Assembly (NCBI RefSeq): GCF_022899355.1 | Contig: NZ_JALJCK010000022.1 | Span: 1-64,000, forward strand | DNA: 64,000 nt | Source of the DNA: Shinella yambaruensis | Lineage (GTDB): Bacteria > Pseudomonadota > Alphaproteobacteria > Rhizobiales > Rhizobiaceae | Direction: 5' to 3' | In this document: positions 1-8,009 of the stretch, piece after piece | Layout of the letters: the number at the start of each line of letters is the position of its first letter | Numbering within the stretch: position 1 is the first letter of the stretch | The notes under the pieces: model-generated | What the model was told of the DNA's origin: nothing | Database searches by the model: none | Seen by the model: only the letters and a program-made list of their open reading frames with translations | Translations under genes and position numbers: made by a program

Positions 1-67
1 GCGCCTTCACAAAACCCTTGACGGTATCCTCGACAACAAGGTCAGGGTCGTTGATGAAACGCTGCAT
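1..67 (-). CDS. DhaK-type dihydroxyacetone/tetrulose kinase, N-terminal fragment (cut by window edge)
   Basis: Only the first 22 codons are in the window. They read MQRFINDPDLVVEDTVKGFV, which matches the start of DhaK-family kinases (consensus like M-KKFINDPDxVVxExLxGF). The ATG at 67 is preceded by a strong AGGAGG Shine-Dalgarno at 74-79. DhaK proteins bind dihydroxyacetone covalently; relatives (LerK, DerK, OiaK types) phosphorylate erythruloses or other keto-sugars. It lies 22 bp downstream of the isomerase-like gene in the same direction, so the two are probably co-transcribed. The exact substrate cannot be read from 22 residues; family assignment is fairly safe. Confidence 0.7.
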   Translation of the reverse strand, partial: MQRFINDPDLVVEDTVKGFVKA

Positions 68-89
68 GGTAACTCCTCCTTCAGAAAAA

Positions 90-941
90 TCAGCCGCAGG
101 CGGCCAGCGCCTCGCGCACCGTCCGCAGCGAGCGTGCGAGCGCGTTCTCGATGGTTTCGAGCGCGACGGGTTCGGCCTGGCGGACCGGCCTGGCGTTCGG
201 GTCGCGATGGAGCCGCAGCGGCAGTTCGATGCTCACCGGGAAATCGGGCAGCGCGGCGACGGCGGAAAGAAGGCGCACGCAGCCGATCGTGCCTTCGCCG
301 ACGGGCGTGAAGAACCAGCCCCGGTCGGTGCGGCGTACATCCTTGATATGGGCGTGGGCGGACGCGGGCAGGGCGCGCACGGCGTCGCCCGCGAAATCGC
401 CGAAATCCGGGCGGTGCGAGGCCGTGTTGGCGGCATCGTAGTTGAGCCTGAGCCAGGGGGAGGCATATGCCGCGACGAGCGCCACGCCGTCCGCTGCCGT
501 ATTGATCAGGTTGTCGCTGCCGTCGCCCGGATTTTCGAGCGCGATGACGAGGCCGAGTCGCTCGGCGCGCTTCAGCAGGCTGTCGATGTTGCGGCGGAAT
601 GCGGCTTCGCGCGCCTGGGCGCTGGCATTCGTCGCGATGACCTTCGCGCCGAGCGCGGCGGCGAACTCCATGCGCCCGGTGAAGACCTCGACCGCGTCGT
701 CGAGGCCGAGATCGATATGCGAGGACATCGCATGGCAGGCAAGGCCCGCCGCGCCCATTGCCCGCCGCCAGGCTTCGGCCTCCGCCGGCAGGAAGGCGGT
801 CTCGTCGAAGGGCTCCGTGTAGCCGACGATGAAGGCCGGCTCGACATGGGTGAAACCGAGACGCGCCAAGCTTTCCAGCATCCTCTCGCGGCTGTGCCCG
901 TCATAGGGCGCGCCGGATGCGGACACGATCCGTTCTGTCAT
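90..941 (-). CDS. sugar phosphate isomerase/epimerase-type TIM-barrel protein
   Basis: A 283-residue protein of the xylose-isomerase-like TIM-barrel family (PF01261). Likely metal ligands sit in the usual strand-end motifs: IALENPGD, HIKDVRR and SIELPLR. The start at 941 is chosen because GGGAGGATGG lies just upstream; an in-frame upstream start at 974 lacks this. The family includes sugar epimerases, isomerases and decarboxylases such as 3-oxo-isoapionate decarboxylase (OiaC). Followed by a DhaK-type kinase and preceded by a LysR regulator on the same strand, it probably acts in sugar or sugar-acid catabolism together with the divergent SDR/transketolase/TRAP operon. Family firm, reaction unknown. 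Confidence 0.8.
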   Translation of the reverse strand: MTERIVSASGAPYDGHSRERMLESLARLGFTHVEPAFIVGYTEPFDETAFLPAEAEAWRRAMGAAGLACHAMSSHIDLGLDDAVEVFTGRMEFAAALGAKVIATNASAQAREAAFRRNIDSLLKRAERLGLVIALENPGDGSDNLINTAADGVALVAAYASPWLRLNYDAANTASHRPDFGDFAGDAVRALPASAHAHIKDVRRTDRGWFFTPVGEGTIGCVRLLSAVAALPDFPVSIELPLRLHRDPNARPVRQAEPVALETIENALARSLRTVREALAACG

Positions 942-1047
942 TCCATCCTCCCGCGCCGGCCCCGCGGCCGGCATCCCGCAAGGGAACTCCTCGCCCCCGC
1001 ATCACCGATAGATGCGACGGCGCGGGCGTATCGACAAACGGAAAGAA

Positions 1048-1983
1048 CTAAAGGACCGGTGAATTGGCTTCATCAATGGCGGGAGCGGTGCCCGTCTCGC
1101 CGGCTTGCGCCTCGCCCAGCGCGGCTGTGAGCCATTCGGCGAAACGCCGCGCCAGCCGCCGCTGCGAGCCGGATTTCGGGAAGGCGAGATAATGACCGAT
1201 ATAGTGTACGTCCCTGGCGACACCCGTCAGCGGCGCGACGAGCTTGCCGCTCTTCAGCTCGCGATGGGCAAGGCGGGTCGATTCCAGCGCCACGCCGAGG
1301 CCGTTGGCGGCGGCGTCGATCGCGAGGAACGAGCGGTCGAAGCTGACGCTCTGGATCGGCGGCGTGCCGAGGTCGTTGGCCTCGAACCAGTCCGGCCAGC
1401 GCAGGCGCTTGTTGTCGCTGCGGATCAGGACCTTCGAGAGGAGGTCGCGCGGCGTGTGGATGCCTTGCGCGAGGTCCGGCGTGCAGAGCGGCGTCACCGT
1501 CTCCGTGCCGAGCGGGATGATCACGAGATCGTCGCCCTGCGGCTCGCCGTAGATGATGTCCGCATCGAACTCCCCGTCAACGAAGCGCACATAGGTGGTG
1601 CTCGCCGCGAGGCGGACCTCGATGCCGGGATTGGCGGCGAGGAACTGCGGCAGGCGCGGGGAGAGAACCTGCGCGGCGAAACTCGGCGCACAATGGAGGC
1701 GCAGGAGATGCGACCGGTTCGAGGAAACCAGCTCGATGCCGCAGCGCAGCTCCTCGAAGGCATTCGACGCATGGCTGAGCAGCGTCTGGCCGTCGATGGT
1801 CAGGCGCACCGTTCTCGTGGTGCGTTCGAAGAGCGGCGTGCCGAGCGCCCGCTCCAGCTTGACGATGGCATGGCTGACGGCGCTTGCGGAGAGATGCAGC
1901 TCGTCGGCGGCGGCCCGGAAGGAGCCGAGCCGGGCGGCGGATTCGAAGGCGCGGATCGAGGACAGTGAAATTCCGTTCAGCAT
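1048..1983 (-). CDS. LysR-family transcriptional regulator
   Basis: A 311-residue LysR-type regulator. Residues about 1-65 form the winged helix-turn-helix (SIRAFESAARLGSFRAAADE, then LSASAVSHAIVKLE), GcvA-like in style; residues about 90-300 form the inducer-binding domain. It reads away from the SDR/transketolase/TRAP operon, with a perfect inverted repeat of the LysR-box type immediately upstream (1991-2005), so it probably controls itself and that operon. The effector is likely the sugar or an intermediate handled by the module. Confidence 0.9.
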   Translation of the reverse strand: MLNGISLSSIRAFESAARLGSFRAAADELHLSASAVSHAIVKLERALGTPLFERTTRTVRLTIDGQTLLSHASNAFEELRCGIELVSSNRSHLLRLHCAPSFAAQVLSPRLPQFLAANPGIEVRLAASTTYVRFVDGEFDADIIYGEPQGDDLVIIPLGTETVTPLCTPDLAQGIHTPRDLLSKVLIRSDNKRLRWPDWFEANDLGTPPIQSVSFDRSFLAIDAAANGLGVALESTRLAHRELKSGKLVAPLTGVARDVHYIGHYLAFPKSGSQRRLARRFAEWLTAALGEAQAGETGTAPAIDEANSPVL

Positions 1984-1990
1984 TCGATTA

Positions 1991-2005
1991 GTGAAACAGA
2001 TTCAC
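1991..2005. promoter_or_regulatory. LysR-box inverted repeat in divergent promoter
   Basis: GTGAA-ACAGA-TTCAC is a perfect 5-bp inverted repeat; inside it TGAAACAGATTCA fits the T-N11-A rule for LysR-type operators. It lies 8 bp before the regulator start and about 150 bp before the SDR gene. A second imperfect dyad (CACC-TACC-GGTG) overlaps it on the right at 2003-2014. Function is inferred. Confidence 0.55.
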
Positions 2006-2154
2006 CTACCGGTGTAAACTTCGCGTTTGAAGCCGGGGGTGGGTCTCTGCAATATCCCCGCCATCCGCCGGGCAAGGCGGAGCGGCTGCGCAAGAGACGG
2101 TGAGCCGCCTATCGATGGGCCGGAGCCGTTCGGCGTCCGGGGAGGAGAATTGAC

Positions 2155-2916
2155 ATGTTGCTGAAGGGCAAGACCGCCGTGATCTCCGGCGCGGCGAGCA
2201 AGCGTGGCATCGGCCGGGCGACGGCCGAACTTTTCGCGGAACACGGCGCACGCGTCGCGATCCTCGATCTCGACGAAGCGGCAAGCGCCGAAGCCGCCGC
2301 CTCGATCGCCGCCGTCGAGGGCGGCGCTCATCTCGGTGTCGCCTGCGACGTGACCGCAAGGGCGTCCTGCGATGCGGCGATCGCCCGGGTCATCGACGCC
2401 TTCGGCAAGATCGACATCCTGATCAACAATGCCGGCATCACCCAGCCGGTGAAGACGCTCGACATCACCGGCGAGGACTGGGAGCGCATCGTCGCCGTCA
2501 ACATGACGGGCGTGCTGAACCTCAGCCAGTCGACCATTCCGCACATGCGCGGCAATGGCGGCGGCTCGATCGCCTGCATGTCCTCGGTCTCCGCCCAGCG
2601 CGGCGGTGGCATTTTCGGCGGCCCGCACTATTCGGCCGCCAAGGCCGGCGTGCTGGGCCTCGCCAAGGCGATGGCCCGCGAGTTCGGCGTCGACGGCATC
2701 CGTGTCAACTCCGTCACCCCCGGGCTGATCCAGACCGACATCACCGGCGGCAAGCTGACGGACGCGATGCGCGCCGACATCCTGAAGGGCATTCCGCTCA
2801 ACCGCCTGGGCGACGCGCGGGACGTGGCGAACATCTACCTGTTCCTCGCCTCCGACCTGTCGTCCTACGTCACAGGCGCCGTCATCGACGTCAACGGCGG
2901 CATGCTGATCCACTGA
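2155..2916 (+). CDS. SDR-family NAD(P)-dependent dehydrogenase
   Basis: A 253-residue classical short-chain dehydrogenase/reductase. The nucleotide-binding glycines are in SGAASKRGIG (residues 11-20), the NNAG motif is at 91-94, and the catalytic residues are Ser144, Tyr159 and Lys163, the last two in YSAAK. Asp38 and Asp40 after strand 2 (AILDLD) favour NAD over NADP. A GGAGGAG Shine-Dalgarno precedes the ATG. It leads an operon with a split transketolase and a TRAP transporter, so it probably oxidises an imported polyol, sugar or sugar acid. Substrate unknown. Confidence 0.9.
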   Translation: MLLKGKTAVISGAASKRGIGRATAELFAEHGARVAILDLDEAASAEAAASIAAVEGGAHLGVACDVTARASCDAAIARVIDAFGKIDILINNAGITQPVKTLDITGEDWERIVAVNMTGVLNLSQSTIPHMRGNGGGSIACMSSVSAQRGGGIFGGPHYSAAKAGVLGLAKAMAREFGVDGIRVNSVTPGLIQTDITGGKLTDAMRADILKGIPLNRLGDARDVANIYLFLASDLSSYVTGAVIDVNGGMLIH

Positions 2917-2939
2917 GGATCGACCGACGGAGGGGCGCC

Positions 2940-3803
2940 ATGACGACAGAAACCGCAACCGAAAATCCCGCCCTCCTGGCGAATGTCTCGCTTGCCGAGC
3001 GGGCCTATCGCATCCGCCGCAATGCGGTGCTGATGGGCGAGGTCCAGGGGCAGGGCTATGTCGGCCAGGCGCTCGGCATCGCCGATGTGCTCGCCGTCGC
3101 CTATTTCCACGCGCTCCGCTACCGACCGGACGATCCGCGCTGGGAGGGCCGCGACCGCTTCCTCCTGTCGATCGGGCACTATGCCATCGCGCTCTATGCC
3201 GCGCTCATCGAGGCCGGCATCGTGCCGGAGGACGAGCTCGAGACCTATGGCTGCGACGATTCGCGGCTGCCCATGTCCGGCATGGCCTCCTACACGCCGG
3301 GCATGGAGATTACCGGCGGCTCGCTCGGCCACGGCCTCGGCATCGCCGTCGGCATGGCGCTCGGCCTGAAGCGCAAGGGGTCCGACCGCTTCGTCTTCAA
3401 CCTGATGTCGGACGGGGAACTGGGCGAGGGCTCGACCTGGGAAGCGGCGATGGGCGCGGCCCATCACCGGCTCGGCAACCTCGTCAATCTCGTCGATTTC
3501 AACAACCAGCAGGCCGACGGCCCCTCGCGCGACATGCTGTCGGCGGAGCCCGTCACGGACAAGTTCGCCGCCTTCGGCTGGCATGTCCAGCGCGTCGACG
3601 GCAACGACGTCGAGGCCGTGCGCGCCGCCTTCGACACGGCCATGGCGGTCAGGGACGACCGGCCCCGGGCCATCGTCTTCGACACGAAGATGGGCAAGGG
3701 CGTGCCCTTCCTCGAAAGCCGCGAGGTGACGCATTTCATCCGCGTCGAGGCGAACGAATGGGCGCTTGCGCTCCAAGCTCTGGAACAGGGACGGCCGGCA
3801 TGA
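2940..3803 (+). CDS. transketolase, N-terminal (TPP-binding) subunit
   Basis: A 287-residue stand-alone N-terminal half of transketolase. The TPP/Mg motif starts at SDGELGEG (157-164) and ends with Asn-Asn at 188-189, the expected spacing, although the first residue is Ser instead of the usual Gly. GGSLGHGLGIAVGMALG (126-142) is the conserved substrate/cofactor stretch. The downstream gene supplies the C-terminal half and overlaps by 4 bp (ATGA). Split transketolases include uncharacterised sets and dedicated catabolic ones such as AptAB (apulose-4-phosphate) and SqwGH (sulfosugar); the SDR, DhaK kinase and TRAP context suggests a dedicated catabolic enzyme. Confidence 0.9.
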   Translation: MTTETATENPALLANVSLAERAYRIRRNAVLMGEVQGQGYVGQALGIADVLAVAYFHALRYRPDDPRWEGRDRFLLSIGHYAIALYAALIEAGIVPEDELETYGCDDSRLPMSGMASYTPGMEITGGSLGHGLGIAVGMALGLKRKGSDRFVFNLMSDGELGEGSTWEAAMGAAHHRLGNLVNLVDFNNQQADGPSRDMLSAEPVTDKFAAFGWHVQRVDGNDVEAVRAAFDTAMAVRDDRPRAIVFDTKMGKGVPFLESREVTHFIRVEANEWALALQALEQGRPA

Positions 3804-4825
3804 GCACGACAGGCAAGGAACCCGCCGCCGCGCCGGCGAAGAAGCGGCTCACCACCTCCGCCATGATCGCCTCGATCGCGGCGGAAGGACAGGCGACGCG
3901 TCCCGCTCCCTTCGGCCACGCCCTGGTCGAGCTCGCCAAGCGCGACGAGCGCATCGTCGGCCTCACCGCCGACCTCGGCAAGTACACCGACCTGCACATC
4001 TTCGCGCGGGCCTTTCCGGACCGCTTCTACCAGATGGGCATGGCCGAGCAGCTTCTGATGAGCACGGCCGCGGGGCTGGCGCGCGAGGGCTTCGTGCCCT
4101 TCGCCACCACCTACGCCGTCTTCGCCGCGCGCCGGGCCTACGACTTCATCGCCATGGCGATCGCGGAGGAGAAGCTGCCGGTGAAGATCGCCTGCGCATT
4201 GCCGGGGCTGACCACCGGATACGGCCCGAGCCACCAGGCGACGGACGACATCGCCATCTTCCGCGCGATGCCGGACATCACCATCGTCGATCCCTGCGAC
4301 GCGCTCGACATCGAGCAGGCGGTACCGGCGATCGCAGCCCATGACGGGCCGGTCTATCTGCGGCTGCTGCGCGGCCAGGTGCCGGCGGTGCTCGACGCCT
4401 ACGACTACAGTTTCGAACTCGGCAAGGCGAAGGTCCTGCGCGAGGGGGGCGACGTCCTCTTCATCTCGTCCGGCATCCTGACGATGCGCGCACTGGAGGC
4501 GGCCCGCGCGCTCGAGGGGGACGGTATCCGGGCCGCTGTCCTGCATTCGCCGACGATCAAGCCGCTCGATGTCGCGACCATCCTCGCGGAGGTCGATCGC
4601 GCCGGCCGGCTCGTCGTGGTGGCCGAGAACCATTCCCGCATCGGCGGGCTCGGCGAAGCGGTCGCCACGGCCCTGCTCGCCAACGGGCGTGCACCACGCT
4701 TCCGCCACATCGCGCTGCCGGATGCCTTCCTCGATGCCGGCGCGCTGCCGACGCTGCACGACCGCTACGGCATTTCCACGGATCGCATCGTCGAACGGAC
4801 GAAGGGGTGGCTCGAAGAGGATTGA
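3800..4825 (+). CDS. transketolase, C-terminal (pyrimidine-binding) subunit
   Basis: A 341-residue partner of the preceding gene, with the central pyrimidine-binding domain and C-terminal domain of transketolase. The catalytic Glu expected to activate TPP is at about residue 83 in QMGMAEQLLM. The start at 3800 gives an ATGA overlap with the N-half gene; an upstream in-frame ATG at 3758 lies inside that gene and is rejected. With its partner it should form an alpha2beta2 transketolase that moves a two-carbon ketol unit between sugar phosphates. The sugar-phosphate specificity cannot be read from sequence. Confidence 0.9.
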   Translation: MSTTGKEPAAAPAKKRLTTSAMIASIAAEGQATRPAPFGHALVELAKRDERIVGLTADLGKYTDLHIFARAFPDRFYQMGMAEQLLMSTAAGLAREGFVPFATTYAVFAARRAYDFIAMAIAEEKLPVKIACALPGLTTGYGPSHQATDDIAIFRAMPDITIVDPCDALDIEQAVPAIAAHDGPVYLRLLRGQVPAVLDAYDYSFELGKAKVLREGGDVLFISSGILTMRALEAARALEGDGIRAAVLHSPTIKPLDVATILAEVDRAGRLVVVAENHSRIGGLGEAVATALLANGRAPRFRHIALPDAFLDAGALPTLHDRYGISTDRIVERTKGWLEED

Positions 4826-4911
4826 ATCAGATAGGTGAGCAGCCGTCGGGAGCCGGCCGCCACGGATGTTCCATGCACTGCGCCGGAGGGCGCCAACTGG
4901 GAGGATTGAAA

Positions 4912-5916
4912 ATGACTTTTCTGATGAAGCGGCGTGCCTTTCTGGCTGCGGGCGGCTCTGTTCTTGCCGCGCCAGCCATCCTGTCGTTCGGCCGCGAGGC
5001 GCGCGCTGCCGTGACCCTGACGCTCGGCCACGGCGCAGCGCCCGGCAATCCGCGCACGGTCGCCGCCGACAAGTTCGCCGAGCTGGTGAAAGCGAAGACG
5101 GAGGGTCGCGTGACGATCAACGTCGCCGGCTCCGAAACGCTCGGCAGCGATGCGGCCATGCTGACGAGCCTGCGCACCGGCGCGCTCGACATCACCGCCA
5201 ACAGCCAGGGGCCGGTTTCCGCGCTCATCCCCGAGATCGCCGCCCTCGGCCTGCCTTTCCTGTTCGAGACGGCCGAGCAGGCGATCAAGGTGCTGCAGGG
5301 CGATGTCGGCAAGGCGCTTGCCGAGCGCTTCGATGCCGTCGGCCTCGTCACCCTCGACTGGTGGGACAACGGCATCCGCCACCTGTCCAACTCGAAGCTG
5401 GCGGTCAAGACGCCCGACGACGTGAAGGGCCTGAAGATCCGCACGCCGGCCGACCCGATGACCATCGACATCTTCGAGGCGCTGGGCGCGAGCACCGAGC
5501 AGATCGCTTTCGGCGAACTTTACATCGCGCTCCAGCAGGGCGTCGTCGACGGGCAGGAGAACCCGCTCGCCAACATCGAGAGCTCCAAGCTCTACGAGGT
5601 CAACAAGTACATCAGCCTGACGGCGCACAAGTGGGAATCGACGCCCTTCCTGATGTCGAAGATGTCCGAGGCACGCCTTGGCGACGACCTGGAGGCCGTG
5701 AAGGCGGCAGCCCTGGAGGCCGGCACGCTGCAGCGCGACCTGTCGGCGCAGAAGGCCACCGAGACGCTCGAAGCCTTCAAGGCCAATACGGCGATCGAGA
5801 TCTCCGAGGTCGACCGTGCCGCCTTCGCGGCCGCGACGACCTCCGTCCTGGAGACCTGGAAGCAGAAGCCCTTCGGCGAGTTCGTGGCGCAGATCGCCGC
5901 GGCCGCCAAGGGCTGA
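4912..5916 (+). CDS. dctP: TRAP transporter substrate-binding protein (DctP family)
   Basis: A 334-residue periplasmic solute receptor. The N-terminus MTFLMKRRAFLAAGGSVLAA has a twin-arginine-like start and a hydrophobic core, with cleavage probable after GREARA. The family signature GLKIRTPADPM carries the conserved Arg that binds the substrate carboxylate. The start at 4912 has GGGAGGATTG upstream; a longer in-frame start is not supported. It delivers ligand to the DctQ/DctM membrane proteins encoded next. The conserved Arg suggests a sugar acid or other carboxylate rather than a neutral sugar. Confidence 0.92.
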   Translation: MTFLMKRRAFLAAGGSVLAAPAILSFGREARAAVTLTLGHGAAPGNPRTVAADKFAELVKAKTEGRVTINVAGSETLGSDAAMLTSLRTGALDITANSQGPVSALIPEIAALGLPFLFETAEQAIKVLQGDVGKALAERFDAVGLVTLDWWDNGIRHLSNSKLAVKTPDDVKGLKIRTPADPMTIDIFEALGASTEQIAFGELYIALQQGVVDGQENPLANIESSKLYEVNKYISLTAHKWESTPFLMSKMSEARLGDDLEAVKAAALEAGTLQRDLSAQKATETLEAFKANTAIEISEVDRAAFAAATTSVLETWKQKPFGEFVAQIAAAAKG

Positions 5917-5925
5917 TCCTGCCGC

Positions 5926-5952
5926 ACCGCGCGCCGCAGGCCGGCGCGCGGT
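5926..5952 (+). other. intercistronic stem-loop after TRAP receptor gene
   Basis: ACCGCGCGCC and GGCGCGCGGT form a perfect 10-bp stem with a 7-nt loop, 9 bp after the dctP stop. There is no U-tract. Such hairpins after receptor genes usually protect the upstream mRNA so that the binding protein is made in excess. Confidence 0.6.
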
Positions 5953-5989
5953 CTTCATCCATCATCGTGCATATTGGGGAGGAGCACCG

Positions 5990-6523
5990 ATGACCGATGG
6001 CTTGCTGGCTGCCGCCGATCGGATCGACAGGGCCATATCGCTGCTGTGTCGCGCCACGATCATTCTTGCCGGAGTCGTTCTCACGGTCGTCATGACGGCC
6101 AATGTCGCTGCCCGCTACACCTTTGCCGGCGGCGGCTTCAATTTCGCGCAGGAGCTGCCGACGCTGATCTTTCCATGGTTCATCGTCGCCGGCATCGTGC
6201 TTGCCGCGCAGATGGGCATCCACATGTCCGTCGAATGGATCTACGGGAAGTTCGCGGACCGCGGCCGGATCGTCGTCTTCATGATCGCCAACCTGATCTC
6301 GGTCGCGTCCTTCGCCGTGCTCGCGCGCCAGGCCTTGGTGGTCGCGGACATCGCCAGCATCGAGCGCAGCCCCGTCCTGCAGTTGCCCAACAGCATCGGC
6401 TACTACTCCATCGCGCTCAGCGCCGTGCTGGTGGCGGTCGTTACCGCCACGGCGTGCCTGCGCGTCTTCGTCAACGGCTGGGATGCCCGCCCGCAGGCGG
6501 AAACCGAGGAGATGCCGCTATGA
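5990..6523 (+). CDS. dctQ: TRAP transporter small permease (DctQ family)
   Basis: A 177-residue membrane protein with four predicted transmembrane helices, the usual size and topology of DctQ. The first helix contains IILAGVVLTVVMTANVAARY and the segment FNFAQELPTLIFPWFIVAGI is typical of the family. The ATG at 5990 has GGGAGGAGC upstream. It overlaps dctM by 4 bp. It forms the membrane complex with DctM for sodium-driven uptake of the DctP ligand. Confidence 0.92.
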   Translation: MTDGLLAAADRIDRAISLLCRATIILAGVVLTVVMTANVAARYTFAGGGFNFAQELPTLIFPWFIVAGIVLAAQMGIHMSVEWIYGKFADRGRIVVFMIANLISVASFAVLARQALVVADIASIERSPVLQLPNSIGYYSIALSAVLVAVVTATACLRVFVNGWDARPQAETEEMPL

Positions 6524-7782
6524 TGACCCTTGTGATGATCGTCGCCTTCTGCGTGCTGATGATGCTCGCGGTTCCCGTCGGCTACGCGCTGATCATTTCG
6601 GCCGGCCTCGCCATTCTTTCCACCGACCATGTCCCGCTCTCGATCGTTGCGCAGCAGGTCTACGACCAGACCCAGTCCTTCCCGATGCTCGCGCTGCCCT
6701 TCTTCATGCTGGCCGGGACCCTGATGCTCGGCGGCAAGCTGGGCCAGCAACTGCTCGAGCTCGCCTCGAAGGCCCTGCAGCGCTGGCGCGGCGGCGCGCT
6801 TTCCACGACAGTGCTCTCCTCGGTCGTCTTCGGCGGCGTCTCCGGCTCGGCCGTCGCCAATGCCAGTGCGCTCGGCTCGGTCCTCATTCCCTGGCAGAAG
6901 CGCCACGGCTATCCGGCGCCGCTGTGCGCGGCCAACAATGCCACCTCTGCCGTCATCGACGTGCTCATTCCGCCGTCGATCCCCATGATCCTCTATTCGC
7001 TGGTCAGCGGTGTCAGCATCGCGAACCTCTTCATCGCCGGCATCCTGCCCGGCCTGCTCATGGCGGCAAGCTTCGTCTTCGTCTGCTGGGCCATTTCGGT
7101 CCGCCGCGGCTATCCCGTGGCGAAGGAGAGGGTCCGCAAGCGCGAACTCGCCATGATGGCGGGCAAGAGCCTGCCGGCGCTGCTTCTGCCGGTGCTCATC
7201 ATCCTCGGCCTGCGCTTCGGCTTTGCGACGCCGACGGAAGTGGCCGTTCTGTCGGTCGTCTATTCGCTGGTCCTCAGCCTCGGCTTCTACCGGGACCTGA
7301 CCGTCAGGCGCTTCTGCGACAATGTCATCGAAGCGGGGGTCGCGACCGGTGTCGTCATGCTCGTCATCATGGGCAGCGCGGCGGTGGGCTGGGTGCTGAC
7401 ATTCGATCAGACGCCGCAAATGGTGGCGCGATGGGTCGCCGAGAACATGTCGAACCCGATCGTCATCATCCTCATGATGAACCTGCTGATGCTGATTGTC
7501 GGCATGCCGCTCGATCTGCCGCCGGCGATCCTGCTGCTTGGCCCGATCTTCGTGCCGCTTGCCGACGTGATCGGTCTCGATCGGGTGCAGCTCGGCCTGA
7601 TGATGGTCATCAACCTCGGTATCGGCCTCTATACGCCGCCGATCGGAACGACGCTGTTCATCTCGTCGTCGATCGCCAAGGCGTCGATGGGGGCGACGAC
7701 ACGGGAACTCTGGCCGTTCTTCGTGATGGCCATGCTGCTCCTCCTGGCGGTGAGCTACATTCCGGCTCTGACCCTCTACTAG
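6520..7782 (+). CDS. dctM: TRAP transporter large permease (DctM family)
   Basis: A 420-residue, multi-helix DctM-type permease. Recognisable family stretches are PFFMLAGTLM, GGVSGSAVANASALGSVLIP (scaffold motif near residue 110) and DLPPAILLLGPIFVPL near the C-terminus. It starts in an ATGA overlap with dctQ. It is the last gene of the SDR/transketolase/TRAP operon and is followed by a strong hairpin at 7800. Confidence 0.94.
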   Translation: MMTLVMIVAFCVLMMLAVPVGYALIISAGLAILSTDHVPLSIVAQQVYDQTQSFPMLALPFFMLAGTLMLGGKLGQQLLELASKALQRWRGGALSTTVLSSVVFGGVSGSAVANASALGSVLIPWQKRHGYPAPLCAANNATSAVIDVLIPPSIPMILYSLVSGVSIANLFIAGILPGLLMAASFVFVCWAISVRRGYPVAKERVRKRELAMMAGKSLPALLLPVLIILGLRFGFATPTEVAVLSVVYSLVLSLGFYRDLTVRRFCDNVIEAGVATGVVMLVIMGSAAVGWVLTFDQTPQMVARWVAENMSNPIVIILMMNLLMLIVGMPLDLPPAILLLGPIFVPLADVIGLDRVQLGLMMVINLGIGLYTPPIGTTLFISSSIAKASMGATTRELWPFFVMAMLLLLAVSYIPALTLY

Positions 7783-7799
7783 ACGCTTTCTCCCATAGG

Positions 7800-7824
7800 C
7801 CGCGGTGAAGGTTCTTCATCGCGG
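7800..7824 (+). terminator. probable terminator of the transketolase/TRAP operon
   Basis: CCGCGGTGAAG-GTT-CTTCATCGCGG makes an 11-bp stem with one G-U pair and a 3-nt loop, 17 bp after the dctM stop. The following bases (tcttccgggtgatttt) are only moderately U-rich. The rest of the 227-bp gap to the convergent gene shows nothing else recognisable. Confidence 0.6.
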
Positions 7825-8009
7825 TCTTCCGGGTGATTTTGCTGCCGGGCATCAGAACCCGCACCATGTCGCGCTGTGGATCCTTTCACGTAGCGGACGG
7901 CCCATCGGCAGATTCGCGAAATAGACCGGTTGGGCGAACGGCGCCAGCGGGTGGTGCCGGCGCGATAGGGCATGGTGCGCCGGACCGGTCGCTCTCGCAC
8001 GGCTCTCCT

